NCBI GenBank assembly: GCA_015680905.1
Contig: CM027385.1
Coordinates: 27,844,501-27,908,500 of the forward strand
Direction of reading: 5' to 3'
Length of the DNA: 64,000 nucleotides
From: Coptis chinensis
Lineage: Eukaryota > Streptophyta > Magnoliopsida > Ranunculales > Ranunculaceae
Shown here: piece after piece, positions 21,846-33,332 of the stretch
How positions within the stretch are numbered: position 1 is the first letter of the stretch
How the letters are laid out: each line of letters begins with the position of its first letter
Notes under the pieces: generated by a model
What the model saw: the letters and a program-made list of their open reading frames with translations, nothing else
Databases searched by the model: none
Told to the model about the DNA's origin: nothing
Translations under genes and position numbers: made by a program

Positions 21846-22120
21846 CTAATATTTATAAAAACCGATCTTAAAAGATTGGAAAGATGGTACCTTTGTCATA
21901 AGATGAAGATTTTGAGATGAACAAACTACCTCTTTTAGTTCATTTTCATCGAAATTTGGAGTAGATAAACCGAAAACGGAGTGGAATTCGAATTCATTGA
22001 GAAAAGTGGAGAAGAAGATTGAGAAAAGTGAAGGGGTTTCTCTTCGCTGTGTTGAGAAGAAAAAGAGCCGAGAATAAATTGCAAAGATTGGATTTTGACG
22101 CCTGTTCCTGTTGCACCTGC
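21846..22120 (-). other. Possible first exon of the captured minus-strand transcript
   Basis: On the minus strand a pyrimidine-rich leader (TTTCTTCTCAACACAGCG, about 22055) leads to an ATG at 22000 (MNSNSTPFSVYLLQISMKMN, then stop) and a donor-like ACAAAG|GTACC near 21891. It has the look of a plant 5' UTR and first exon just inside the right subterminal repeats. No homology is recognised. Confidence 0.35.
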
Positions 22121-22300
22121 CAAACACGTGCTCTGGATCTTTATTAAAGTGATGCCTCCTTGCCGTCACTAAGTTTTCAACAAATTTCATAAATAAAGTA
22201 AAACTAATTTTTAGATTTATTGTGACGCCAAACAACAATCCTGACGGCACTTTGATGTCACACATTTTCTGACGCCTATTTGGCGTCACAAATTAGGAAA
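22090..22300. repeat. Right subterminal repeats of the CACTA element
   Basis: GACGCC, TGACGGC and TGGCGTCAC words occur at about 22097, 22150, 22223, 22248 and 22272, some paired as inverted repeats (GACGCC..TTTGGCGTC). They mirror the left-hand field. Confidence 0.75.
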
Positions 22301-22339
22301 AGCCCCTGTCACAAAAAAGCTGTTATGGTGTAGTGCCAG

Positions 22340-22893
22340 TGAACAGGGGGCTGTAGAAAGAGTATTACCAATTGTTAGTGTAGTTGATTCACACGAGAGT
22401 AGGCATCAAGAAGTTAGTGCTGGGACATGTAGTGAACTCGAGGTGTCAAGGTCAAGTAGGAGTGAGCAATCACAGTGAGCATCGGAGGAACAGGATCATG
22501 AAGGGGTGGGTAACCATGGAGGTACTAGTATCCAACTTGTATCACCTGGAAGAGTCGAATGCTCTTTCCAAGAGAATATTACAAACCCTAAGGAACAAGC
22601 ACTTGTTGTAGTGCAAACACCCCCTCTCCCTCTTTGCAGAATTGAACATTCGGCAACTAGTGAGTTTATAGCTGCGAGAAATATCTTTGAGGAGTTGGCT
22701 GCATGGAAGATGATGACTTATCAGATGCAGAACCTGAGTTATTCAGTGACAGCCAACCCACGCCAAATCCGCTGAGTAGGATTATCAAAAGTTCATAAGT
22801 CAAACTAGAGCACAAAAGAAAAAGAACATTGAACAACAAACAGCCTCTGGGAAGAGTGGTAGGGGCAGGGCAAAAGGTCGTGGTAAACGATGA
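22340..22893 (+). pseudogene. LINE ORF1, C-terminal part
   Basis: The plus frame gives a polar stretch (SRHQEVSAGTCSELEVSRSS), then GNHGGTSIQLVSPGRVECSF and CRIEHSATSEFIAARNIFEE, ending in a basic GRGRAKGRGKR tail with stop at 22891. A glycine/arginine/lysine tail just before ORF2 is usual for plant L1 ORF1 (RNA-binding). At least one in-frame stop (after SRSSRSEQSQ) and a frame change before the basic tail show it is dead. The N-terminal part, including any zinc knuckle, is left of the CACTA insertion or lost. Confidence 0.6.
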
Positions 22894-22917
22894 GGTCACT
22901 AAACAGTTTTTTTCCCA

Positions 22918-23300
22918 ATGATAAGAGTGTGTAGTTGGAATGTAAGGGGGTTAAATAATACCACTAAAGTGAGGAATTTGAATTGGTTCCTTACGGATAA
23001 CAGGATCAGTTGTATGGGTCTTTTGGAAACAAAGGTAAAGATGGAGAAGTATATCAATATTGCCAGTCTGGTTTGCCCATCTTGGGCAGTCGTACATAAT
23101 TACTCGAGTGATGAACATGGAAGAGTACGACTTACATGGGATACTAGTATTTTGAATGTACAGAGAGAAGTGGAAGGAGCACAGTTCATCCACTGCAAGG
23201 TCACCAGTTTACAGCATAGGTTTTGTTTCTCCTTAACTGTTATCTATGCGAGTAACAAGAGTCAAGATAGGCTTCTTTTGTGGGAAGAGTTGAAAGTGAT
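22918..23300 (+). pseudogene. LINE ORF2, N-terminal endonuclease part
   Basis: ATG 22918 opens MIRVCSWNVRGLNNTTKVRN, the start of the AP-type endonuclease of plant L1 elements (WNVRGLN box), followed by ISCMGLLETKV (the LxETK metal-binding strand) and a FSLTVIYASNK strand. In the family this enzyme nicks target DNA to prime reverse transcription. It starts 27 bases after the ORF1 stop. Athila B enters at 23300, after LLLWEELKVI, so RT is not in the window. Confidence 0.88.
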
Positions 23301-24841
23301 TGATAAGAGCCCAAAACTGTAGTTTTAACCCCTTTAACAGTATCTCTTTTGACCAATTATGTGATTAATTAGTAAGAGTTAGTGCTTTTTATCGTGTTCT
23401 TATGTATTTCAGGCATTGGAGTCGGATATGTGCAGAAGTGCGCCCCTTTTGCGAGATAATGGATCAAGGGTTAATTGTTAAGAAGTCTATGATTAAAGGA
23501 CAAGATCCAAGGAGAAAAAGCTCATTTAAAGCCCGGTCAAAGCTAAAAAGTCAAAGTCAATGCAGGCAGAAACAGCGCACAAAAGTTAGCAGAACTTCCG
23601 AAAGCCGTATCTTTGGACTCAGACCTTGGAATTGGGTCTACTTTATGTCCAAACGACCGTCTTGGAAAGAGCTTTCCAAGGGTTCTAGACTTGACCCAAT
23701 CAGAGGAGTAGAAGTGGATGAAAAGGTTGTTGAAGTCAAATCCAATTGAAAAGGCCTTTGTGGACTAAAGAAATGAGGTTTTAGGCTTGATTTTTCGGTC
23801 TAAAACATGGCTCCTCAGCCCATGCATGAAAAAGTGGATCTGGTCTCCTCCATTTGAAGAGACAAGACTAAGCTCTTAAACATCTAGTTTTTTAGTTTAG
23901 AAGATTATCCAAGAACTTATTTTTTGATCGAGTTTTTGACATTCAATAGAATTAGTTGATTAGAAAATAAATTAATTTTTAGACTCCATCAATTAGTTTA
24001 TTTACCTTGTTTTGAATTCAGTTTTGAATCAGTATTGTTATTATTCATTAGATCAATAAAGTTAGTTAGTAATTCATAAATCTAGTTTCATTTCATTAAA
24101 TCATTTTAGCTTCAATTCATAGATTTAGTTAACAATCATTACTAGTTTCAATTCAATCTTGCATGATTAGATTTCCATTTTAAATCAAATAAGTAAATTT
24201 ATAATCTTTTTTTTATCATGTCTTGTTATGATTAATATATTAATGATAGCATAATGATTCAAGGCTAAAGCCTCCATTATAGGGGTTTGAAGAAGCCTTG
24301 ATGAAGCTTGATTGTTGTTAGCGTAGAATAGTTCGTAATATTCCATTCCATTCTAGAAAGCAATTAGTTCACCATGAGAATGTGTTTGATTGTTTTATAT
24401 GCTAGTTGTTAGTTGGTAGAGATTACCATAAACAATTAGGGATTAGGAAGACCCAATTGCTATGCAAAAGCATTTCAATTCAGATTACGATAATTCTTCT
24501 TTAGTAAATTAAGTCGAGTTAAGGTGGAATCAAATCCCCCTAATTCTTTATCATATTGTCAAATTAGTAATTCCGTAGTTTGAATTATCGTATCTTGATT
24601 AGTAGTTTTTTCCATCGTAGTAGAAATTCCATCATTACGCTCATTGACTTTGATAGACTGATTATCGTAGTTAAAACATTGAATTCTAAAGAACTAGGAG
24701 TGGAACAAATCTTCTATTCCAACTATATTGCAATAGCATCGAGAGTAGGAAACTTTGATAATTAGAAGCCAAAAAATAGTTTTAGTTTTACTTGCGTTGA
24801 GTTTCGTACCTTATGCGAAGGTAAAATGATATCTTTTATCA
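23301..24841 (+). repeat. 5' LTR of element B (1541 bp)
   Basis: It starts TGATAAGAGCCCAAAACTG and ends ATCTTTTATCA. A variant primer site (TGTCGCCGCTGCC) follows at 24844. The conserved U3 block starts at 23608 (TATCTTTGGACTCA). The 3' LTR is at 38058-38574 and 54562-55148 and differs at many scattered sites. Confidence 0.9.
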
Positions 24842-25222
24842 AATGTCGCCGCTGCCATCTTAGTTCCGTTTAGAATTGTTCTCATTAGTATTGTTAGTTT
24901 TCCCAAAGTCCCATTAAACCCACACACCCTTGTTTGATTCTAACAGTGATTGTCTGGTTCAGAAACTAAAAAAATATTCAAAGAAAAAGCCTGAACGTGA
25001 CCCGCGCCCATATAAGGCTATCTCTAAGCGTTCCTAGAACTCGAGCTGCACCTGAGCGCGACCTGCGCCTTATCAAGGCAAATTTCGAGCGCCCCCTGCG
25101 CTGATATGCCTGGAGCTCGAGTTGGACTGGCCGATCCATTACTACTAAGGCCATTTCGAGCGACCTCCACGCCTCTCTCGAAAGCAGCCCAAATTTCACT
25201 GGTTAGTACAAACTTCTATTAC
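24842..25222 (+). other. First copy of the B leader, between the two LTR copies
   Basis: It contains the primer site variant, then TTAGTTCCGTTTAGAATTG and GC-rich GAGCGCGACCTGCGCC-type words (24995-25180), and stops at TTCTATTACTG, where the sequence jumps back into the LTR. Confidence 0.8.
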
Positions 25223-26143
25223 TGATCGAGTTTTTGACATCCAATAGAATTAGTTGATTAGAAAATAAATTAGTTTTTAGACTCCATTAATTAGTTTATT
25301 TACCTTGTTTTGAATTCAATTTTGAATTAGTATTGTTATTATTCATTAGATCAATAAAGTTAGTTAGTTATTTATAAATCTAGTTTCATTTCATTAAATC
25401 ATTTTAGCTTCAATTCATATATTTAGTTAATAATCATTACTAGTTTCAATTCAATCTTGCATGATTAGATTTCCATTTTAAATCAAATAAGTAAATTTAT
25501 AATCTTTTTTTTATCACGTCTTGTTATGATTTATATATTAATGATAGCATAATGATTCAAGGCTAAAGCCTCCTTTAGAGGGGTTTGAAGAAGCCTTGAT
25601 GAAGCTTGATTATTGTTAGTGTAGAATAGTTCGTAATATTCCATTCCATTCTAGAAAGTAATTAGTTCACCATGAGAATGGGTTTGATTGTTTCACATGC
25701 TAGTTGTTAGTTAGTAGAGATTACCATGAACAATTAGGGAATAGGAAGACTCAATTGCTATGCGAAAGTATTTCAATTCGGATTACGACAATTCTTCGTT
25801 AGTAAATTAAGTCGAGTTAAGGTGGAATCAAATCCCCCTAATTCTTTATCATATTGTCAAATTAGTAATTTCGTAGTTTGAATTATCGTATCTTGATAAG
25901 TAGTTTTTTCCATCATAGTAGAAATTTCATCATTAGTCTCATTGACTTTGATAGACTGATTATCGTAGTTAACATTGAATTCTAAAGAACTAGGAGTAGA
26001 ACAAATCTTCTATTCCAATTATATTGTAATAGCATCGAGAGTAGAAAACTTTGATAATTAGAAGCCAGAAAATAGTTTTAGTTTTACTTGCGTTGAATTT
26101 CGTAGCTTATACGAAGGTAAAATTATCATTTTATCTTTTATCA
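25223..26143 (+). repeat. Partial second LTR copy in tandem at the 5' end of element B
   Basis: From TGATCGAGTTTTTGACAT at 25223 the sequence repeats the last about 920 bases of the LTR (23925-24841) and ends TTTTATCA at 26143, followed by a second primer site TGGCGCCGCTGCC at 26146 and a second leader. The repeat unit is about 1.3 kb. Both copies are very similar. Confidence 0.9.
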
Positions 26144-26732
26144 AATGGCGCCGCTGCCATCTTAGTTCCATTTAGAATTGTTCTCATTAGTATTGTTAGT
26201 CTTCCCAAAGTCCCATTAAACCCACCCACCCTTGTTTGATTCTAACAGTGATTGTCTTGTTCAGATTCTAAAAAAATATTCAAAGAAAAAGTCTGAGCGC
26301 GATCTGCGCCCATATAAGGCTATCTCTGAGCGCGCCTTGTGCTAAAGCGCCTGGAACTCGAGCTGTACCTGAGCGCGACCCACACCCTATCAAGGCAAAT
26401 TTTGAGCCCCTGGCTACCGATCGCTGGAGCTCGAGTTGGACTCGGTAGCGACCCAGCCTACCCTAGGCCATTTTCGAAGCGACCCCGCCCTCTTTTGAGC
26501 AACCCGAATTTCACTGGTTAGTACAAACTTCTATTACTTCAAGTTATTCAGTGTTTCTAACTTGTTACACACACTGAGCTCGCGTATACAAGACCCTATT
26601 CATAAGCGAAGCAAGGAGGCATTCAGGTACTTCTTTTTTCCACTCCTCGCACCTCCTGTTAGAGGTTTATACTAGCATATCAGGATTGTTTTGATGGTAG
26701 TCATGTTTAGTTAAGATTGGTCTTAGCCATGC
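26144..26732 (+). promoter_or_regulatory. Primer binding site and gag leader of element B
   Basis: Primer site TGGCGCCGCTGCC at 26146 (tRNA-Asp type). The leader has GC-rich GAGCGCG..TGCGCCC words at 26297-26500, then the block GCAAGGAGGCATTCAGGTAC around 26621-26640, which is shared with A and D. Confidence 0.75.
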
Positions 26733-28670
26733 ATGAAAAGGTCAGGTAGAAGAAAAACGCCTAACATATTCAAACGTCCACGTCAACAAACACGCCTATC
26801 TAGTATACCACTCACTACACCTCTAGCTAGTATATCACACACTACACCTGATATAATAGCTGAAGAAAGAGAGTCTCCTCTCTCTGACTTTTACAAAGCC
26901 TTGAACGATAGCCCAAAATCTTGCATCGTTCTTGCAGACCCTGTGGGGGACTACCGAATCCCCCCAAATATATTTAATTTGTTACCCCTTTTTCATGGGT
27001 TAGACCATGAAAAACGTATCATCACATGCATAGGATTGAACAAGTCCTTACCACATTCCACCATCCTAGGGTTGGTGCTAAACAAATTAAACTGAGGGTG
27101 TTTCCTTTCACCCTAACCAACAAGGCGGCGTCTTGGTTAACTGCCCAAACACCTAATTCTGTGGACTTACGGGCCAAACTTGTTCAACTATTTGTGGAAT
27201 ATTTTTACCCACCACTGAAGACAGATGAAATGCTTTTTAAGATTCATTTTTTTTCGTCAGAATCCTCATGAATCCTTTTTAGAGGCTTGGAATCGTTTCA
27301 CTGACCTTCTTATAGAGTGTCCACATCATAACCTTGCAAAAGACACGCTAGTTCGTGCCTTTTTCAAGGGACTGTTACACTACCACAAAGAGGTGCTTGA
27401 CATAATGAATGGGGGTAGTTCCTCAGTAAAGGAGCCTCAGAGGCTTATAAATTTTTAGAAGATCAAACAAAGCGTAATAATAACTAGGGGGGGGGGGGTA
27501 GTGACGATATCTCCCATTCCGCTAGTTCTTCTTCAATTGTTAAGGCCACCGGTATGTTTGAGATTAAACCCGATCCTGAACTAAAAACTTTAATCGAATC
27601 TCTCACTAAAAAGGTAGAGGCTATTTCTATTCAACAAAAGCCTATCCCCGTCATGAATGTCAACTCTAATCCATGTAATTTTTGTTTGAGTCCTGAGCAT
27701 TCCGACTCCTATTGTCCTCTTGCTTACGAACAACAAATATCACAACAAGATAATGTTTTCTCAATTAATAGCTATCCTATTCCTAACGCCCCTTGGAGAC
27801 AACATCCTAACTTCAGTTAGAGAAATAATCAACAAGTTTCACCTCCAGGGTTTAATAATCAAAATGTTAGGCAAGCAAAAAATTACAACCAAGCTCCACC
27901 ATGACAAGGTCAGGGTAATTATAATAATTATAATAAAAATAATTATAATGCTAATAGAGGTATCGTCCCGGTTAATCATAACTATCACAACCCACTTGTT
28001 AATAATCAACGTGACATGGTTCCTGTCACACAACCTGTAACAAACACTTCTCCACAATCAGATCGTTTTGACACCTTTATGCAATCCCAACAACAGATTT
28101 TACAAGCCATCCAACTTTCCTTACAGCAGTTAGCACAAGAGAAAGTACAATCAAAAGGTGTGTTTCCAGGTCAAGCGATACCTAATCCTAAAACAACAAA
28201 CACAACCTTTGAGGTAAACGGTAATACTAGTAAGGACAATGCAAATGTAGGTGAGCTAAATGCTATCACCACTCTCCGTTCTGGCAGAGTGGTTGATAAC
28301 GCCGTAACTATGCCTATAGTTACCCCACCAGTAGTACTTGTACCGGATATTGAACTAGATATTGAAATAGAAACTGAAGATCCTACCCCTGTAGAGGTAC
28401 CAGTTAAACCACAACCTAAGAAACATAAAACCAATGTTAGACATCCTATTGATCCATACGCTAAATATAGAGAGAAACCACCGTTTCCCCAGAAATTAGC
28501 TATGTTAAACAAGGATACAAATTTTGATGAGATTAGGGAAGTTTTCAAAAATCTAATGATAAACCTACCCTTTCTTGAAGCAATTAAAAAGTTACCTCAC
28601 CATTCTAAGTTTCTTAAATAGTTGTGCACTACTAGGCGTAAAACAAATATTCCTAAAGATGCCTTTTTAA
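26733..28670 (+). pseudogene. Gag of Athila element B
   Basis: Fossil gag. It begins MKRSGRRKTPNIFKRPRQQ (basic), then SPLSDFYKALNDSPKSCIVL, PPNIFNLLPLFHGLDHEK, LRVFPFTLTNKAASWLTAQ, ESFLEAWNRFTDLLIECPHH and HKEVLDIMNGGSS. The zinc knuckle is PCNFCLSPEHSDSYCPLAY near 27670-27725. Q/N-rich sequence and the box VFPGQAIPNPKTTNT with ITTLRSGRVVDN follow (28155-28300). Start ATG 26733 is chosen because it opens the basic N-terminus shared with C and D. Broken several times. Confidence 0.88.
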
Positions 28671-29125
28671 GTGAACAGTTTCCAACTTTATCATAACATA
28701 ATGGAATCGTTAAGGTACAAAGACCCTGGTTGTCCTACTGTACAATGCACCTTAGGAGATTCCCACATGACGACCGCTTTATTAGACCCAGGGGCAAGTG
28801 TTAACTTACTCCCGTATTATCTATATAAACAAATAGGTCTACAAGAGATGCAACCTACTAAAATAACATTGTAATTAGCGGATTGGTCTATTAAGTATCC
28901 TAAGGGTGTGGTTGAAAACGTGCTTGTTAAGGTTCAGGATTTCTACTATCCTGCTGATTTTGTTATCCTCAATACGGAAGTCGTTAACGACTCTGTTCCG
29001 ATCATCTTAGGGCGTCCCTTCTTGGCAACTGCCAACGCGCTTATAAACTGTCGTGATGGTTCAATGTCCATGTCTTTTGGCCATCTTTCTGTTGAGGTAA
29101 ATGTTTTTAAAATGTCGAAATAGTT
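28671..29125 (+). pseudogene. Protease region of Athila element B
   Basis: Fossil protease with RYKDPGCPTVQCTLGDSHMT, GASVNLLPYYLYKQIGL, KVQDFYYPADFVILNTEV, VPIILGRPFLATANALINCR and MSFGHLSVEVNVFK. In Athila it lies in the same polyprotein as gag and RT. Closely related to the protease of D (59180-59590). Confidence 0.85.
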
Positions 29126-29327
29126 ACCTGATATGACTATCGATGGGGAGGTTAGCATGATCGAGAGCTTAGCTCAAGACTATTTCCCGAAAACCAGATG
29201 CATAAATTCCTTTCTTTTAAAAGTTCAGATTTTGCCGATGACTCCTACTTAGAGGAAGTCAACACCTATCGTAGACCCTTCTGTTGCTCCATCTACTGAG
29301 TTTGAAGACCTGCTGCCTAAGCAAGTA

Positions 29328-30431
29328 TTGATTACTCAAGCTAAGGACCCTCTAGAAGCATTTATCGACATTCCTTCCACCCCGGTGCTTAAACTTCTTC
29401 CTTCTAAGTTAAAGTATATTCACCTTGATCCGGATGGTAGTCATCCGATAATTATATCTTCTCTGTTATCTGAGGATGAAGAGGTACGTTTGATTAGGGT
29501 GATTAGGGAACATCGTTCTGCGATTGGTTGGTCCCTAGCCGACATTAAGGGAATTGACCCTAATGTTTTCACTCATCGTATCCATTTAGAGGATAACACA
29601 AAGACTTCTCGCAAACCTTAGCGTTGCTTGAACCCTGCCATGAAAGAGGTGGTCAGGGAAGAAGTCTTACGATTACTCAATGCGGGTATCATATACCCAA
29701 TCTCCGATAGTGAATGTGTAAGTCTCATTCATGTAGTTCCTAAGAAATTAGGGATTACCATGGTACGTAATGCTAAGGGTGAATATGTTTCCACGTATAG
29801 TCCTATGAAATGGATTATCTGTATCGATTATAGAGGTTTAAATGCCATGACATGAAATGATCATTTTCCTTTACCCTTTATAGATCAGATGCTCGAATGT
29901 CTAACTGGTCATGCTTTTTATTGCTTTTTGGATGGCTACTATGGCTATTTTCATATTATTATTGATATTGATGACCAAGAAAGGACGACCTTCACATGTC
30001 AGTTTGGAACATATGCTTATAAACAAATGCCTTTTAGCCTTTGTAATGCTCCTGGTACCTTCCAGCGGTGTATGCTTCATATATTTAGTGACATGGTAGA
30101 ACGCTTCATGGAAATTTTCATAGATGATTTTTCTATCTATGGAGACTCTTTCACTTACTGCCTATCTAACCTGTCTAAGGTTTTGACACGGTGTGAAGAG
30201 AAGAGTCTGGTTTTAAATTGGGAAAAATGTCATTTCATGGTGAAAAAGGGAATAGTGCTAGGTCACATTGTATCTAGTGATGGCATCGAAGTAGATAAGG
30301 CCAAACTAGATAAGATAGCGACTCTACCTATACCATGGACTGTCCGTGATATTAGAGCCTTTCTAGGCCATGCAGGTTTTTATAGGCGTTTTATCAAAGA
30401 TTTTTCAAAAATAGCTAGGCCTTTTAACTAA
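29328..30431 (+). pseudogene. Reverse transcriptase of Athila element B
   Basis: Fossil RT. The bridge LKYIHLDPDGSHPIIISSLL and HRSAIGWSLADIKGIDP leads into LNPAMKEVVREEVLRLL-like sequence, then WIICIDYRGLNAMT, HAFYCFLDGYYGYFHI, YKQMPFSLCNAPGTFQRCM, MEIFIDDFSIYGDSF and VLNWEKCHFMVKKGIVLGH, in canonical order. FIDDFSIYG is the Athila form of the catalytic loop. Broken in a few places. Confidence 0.92.
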
Positions 30432-30950
30432 TCTGCTTTTAAAGGATGCAATCATTGATTTTCATTTTATCTGTAAATAGGCTTTTGAAACTTTAAAAGC
30501 CACCTTAACATCTGCACCCATTATACAGCCTCCCGATTGGTCTAAACCTTTTGAACTCATCTGTGATGCTAGTGATTATGATGTTGGTGTTGTCTTGGGA
30601 CAGAAACTAGATAATAAGTCCACTATTATTTATTATGCTAGTAAAACTCTAAATGATGCGCAAAGGAATTATACAACTACAGAAAAAGAATTCTTAGATG
30701 TCGTTTATGTTTTAGATAAGTTTCATCCTTATTTGGTTGGTTCTAAGACTTTAGTTTATACAGACCATGTACCCCTTAAGTACCTTCTCGTAAAGAAGGA
30801 TGCTAAGTAGATATTAATCCGATGGATTCTTCTCCTATAAGAGTTCATATTAGAAATAAAGGACAAAAGAGGGGTCGAAAATGTAGTTACCGACCACTTA
30901 TCTAGACTTACAAATGACGATGATAGTGATTCTGAGTCCATACCTGACTC
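30432..30950 (+). pseudogene. RNase H of Athila element B
   Basis: Fossil RNase H following RT: FELICDASDYDVGVVLGQ, IIYYASKTLNDAQRNYTTTE, KEFLDVVYVLDKFHPYLVG, VYTDHVPLKYLL. The usual Ty3/gypsy first RNase H. Only one RNase H is present, as expected for Athila. Confidence 0.9.
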
Positions 30951-31021
30951 TTTTCCTGATGAGCATCTGTATGTTATTTTTTCTACACCATGGTATGCTG
31001 GCATTGTGAATTATTTATCTT

Positions 31022-32283
31022 TTGATATTATTCCTGATGATTGGTAAAGAAATGAACATAAGAAGTTCTTGGCCAGAGTTAAGCTATACTACTGGGATGA
31101 GCCCTACCTTTTTAAGTGTTGTGTGGATTAGATTATTCGTCGTTGTATTCCCCAGTGGAAATATAATGAGGTTCTCTCATTTTTCCATGACAAAGAGTCT
31201 GGTGGCCATTTTAGTGGTATTAAAACAACTGCTAAAATTCTTCAATGTGGGTTTTATTGGCCTACCCTTTTTAAAGATGCCCAAGTACATTGCAAGACGT
31301 GTGTTCGTTGCCAACAACTTGGGCGAATCACTAAGCGTAATATGATGCCATTAAATCCCATCATGGTGGTAGAATTTTTTTATGTATGGGGCATTGATTT
31401 CATGGGTGTATTTCCTGTTTCCCACTGTTTCATTTATATTATTGTTTTCGTGGACTACGTGTCTAAATGGATAGAGGCCATGGCTTGCCATAGCAATGAC
31501 CATAAGACAGTTGTGTTTTTTGTTAAGGAGTACATTTTCTGTCGATTTGGCATTCTTAAAGCCATCATTAGTGATGGTGGCACACATTTTTGTAACAGAG
31601 TTGTTGCATCTCTAGTAAAAAAGTATGGAGTTACACATAAAGTAGCAACTCCGTATCATCCACAAACTAGCGGACAAGTAGAAGTTTCTAATAGGGAAAT
31701 CAAAAAAATCTTAGAAACAACTGTAAATCCTGATAGGAAGGATTGGTCTTAGCGTCTAACTGATGCCTTATGGGCGTATAAGACTGCTTTTAAAACTCCT
31801 ATAGGTATGTCTCCCTTTAGACTTGTATTTGGGAAACTTTGTCATTTGCCCGTTGAATTGGAGCATCGTGCTATGTGGGCTATAAAAAACCTTAACTTCA
31901 ATTTCGATGAGGCGGGTGTCAAGAGCAAGTTGCAATTGAATGAGCTTGAAGAAATCCGTAGTGATTCTTATGATCTTGCGAAGGATTATAAAGCTAACAT
32001 GAAATGTGTTTATGATAAGCAAATCTTGCACAAAGAGTATGTGGTAGGTCAAAAGGTCTTACTTTACAACTCCCATCTACATATTTTCCTTAGGAAATTA
32101 AAAACCCGTTGGTATAATCCTTTTCTAGTTACTGAAGTCACCCCTTATGGGGCAATCACCTTGGTAAATCCCAAGGACAATAGTACATTTCAAGTTAATG
32201 GCCTATGGTTAAAACATTTCCACGATTTAATGTCCCCTGATGTGGAGGAAGTCCTTTTACAGGACCTTGTCTATAAGGACTGA
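31022..32283 (+). pseudogene. Integrase of Athila element B
   Basis: Fossil integrase: zinc-binding N-part ([14 protein letters not shown]-like and [13 protein letters not shown] near 31185-31325), core with [23 protein letters not shown] and [13 protein letters not shown], then [39 protein letters not shown] and a C-part [18 protein letters not shown]. Same layout as in C (46090-47245). The stop at 32281-32283 ends pol. Confidence 0.9.
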
Positions 32284-33332
32284 CCTTTGTTGTTGGTGTA
32301 CTTCTTTTCACTTCCATATATTGGTAAGTGCACCATTCAGGTAATCGGGCCCTCTCTATGGAGTGTGTGGCTATAAGTACCAGATCCTAAGATCACGTTT
32401 AACGTAATTCACACATTCCATTCTTACATGTTTTCTCGGTTTTTTTTAGTCATGTTTCTCTATGGTGTGAATTATGTTTGTATTGCTTTATTGTTTTCCT
32501 TATATTAATATGTATTCATAAAAAATAAAAAAAATATATTAAAACCATAAAAATAGTAATTTAGGAAGTTTCGGGAATCTAACTTTAAAATACCCCCGTT
32601 TAAAACAAATTTTCTAAACTCTGTTCTATAAAATTTGTTTGGAGGTGGGGTGTTGGGTTTTCCGTCCTTGATTGTTCAACTTTCATTTTTTTTTGTTACG
32701 TATGCCGTTTATTCGTATTTTGATTCGGGTTGACATTATTTATAAATTTAGATTTCATTTGTTCGCATAACTTACGCTATTCACGCACTTCGATATATTT
32801 TCCATCTTTTTATATGTCACCCACGATTAGAATAGAATGTTTTATGGATCATTGGATTGGAAATTCTCTCCTGATCGTTTTCATATCTCATTCGCAAAAA
32901 TCGGACCGGTAACGAATCGGCAAGTTTAGTTTGAAGTTGCGCGCATAAAATCGGAAATTTTCAAAAATCGAATTGGGCTTGGGCCCAAATACCGCACGCA
33001 CGTGTGTGGCACGTGCGACTCCTTCCTCACAACAAAAACAAATCGCGAGTTTTTGTTCCCAATTCTGCCATTACCAAATTTTAAACCCTAACCAAAATAA
33101 AAAAAAAAAAAAACCTAAACACCACCACGCCAAGAGTTTTAATCTACTCCAAATCACGAGTCCTACTCTACACCATTACCCAACACCAACTTACCCATCG
33201 AAAAACCAAACAAAATTACCAAAATAATAAATTTTCACAACCACCACCGCCACCACTCCAAGTTTGTAAGTGAATCCCATTCAAACTCGTTCCCTACATT
33301 GTCTTCATCCCACAAATCATTTCAAAACTTCA
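32284..33332 (+). other. Noncoding spacer between integrase and env-like ORF, element B
   Basis: No gene is supported. It carries a polypurine-like motif TTTGGAGGTGGGGTG at 32638-32652 and a block TCCTGATCGTTTTCATATC near 32870-32890 that recurs in C (48388) and D (60608). The region from 33060 to 33280 is A/C-rich, like a plant 5' UTR, and leads to ATG 33333. Confidence 0.7.

Larger units (their letters stand above)
17750..22335 (-). mobile_element. Non-autonomous CACTA (CMC) DNA transposon, 4586 bp, carrying host exons
   Basis: The left end is CACTACAACCAAACAGC and the right end, read inverted, is CACTACACCATAACAGC: imperfect terminal inverted repeats of about 27 bases. The flanking 3-base duplication CCA is present at 17747-17749 and 22336-22338, as expected for CACTA elements. 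Subterminal copies of ACGCC/GGCGT words crowd both ends. No transposase-like ORF (TNPD-type) is found, so it would need a partner for movement. The interior holds exon-like blocks of host genes, all readable on the minus strand. The strand given is that of the captured exons. It sits inside LINE sequence. Confidence 0.93.
17728..23300 (+). mobile_element. L1-type LINE fragment, interrupted by a CACTA element and by Athila B
   Basis: The LINE is visible as about 20 bases at 17728-17749 and as 22339-23300. It has the end of ORF1 and the first 128 codons of ORF2. Element CACTA (17750-22335) splits it with the 3-base duplication CCA, and Athila B splits ORF2 at 23300. The left boundary with the LTR of A is placed by loss of LTR similarity and is good to about 10 bases. 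The 3' part and poly(A) tail are outside the window. Confidence 0.7.
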
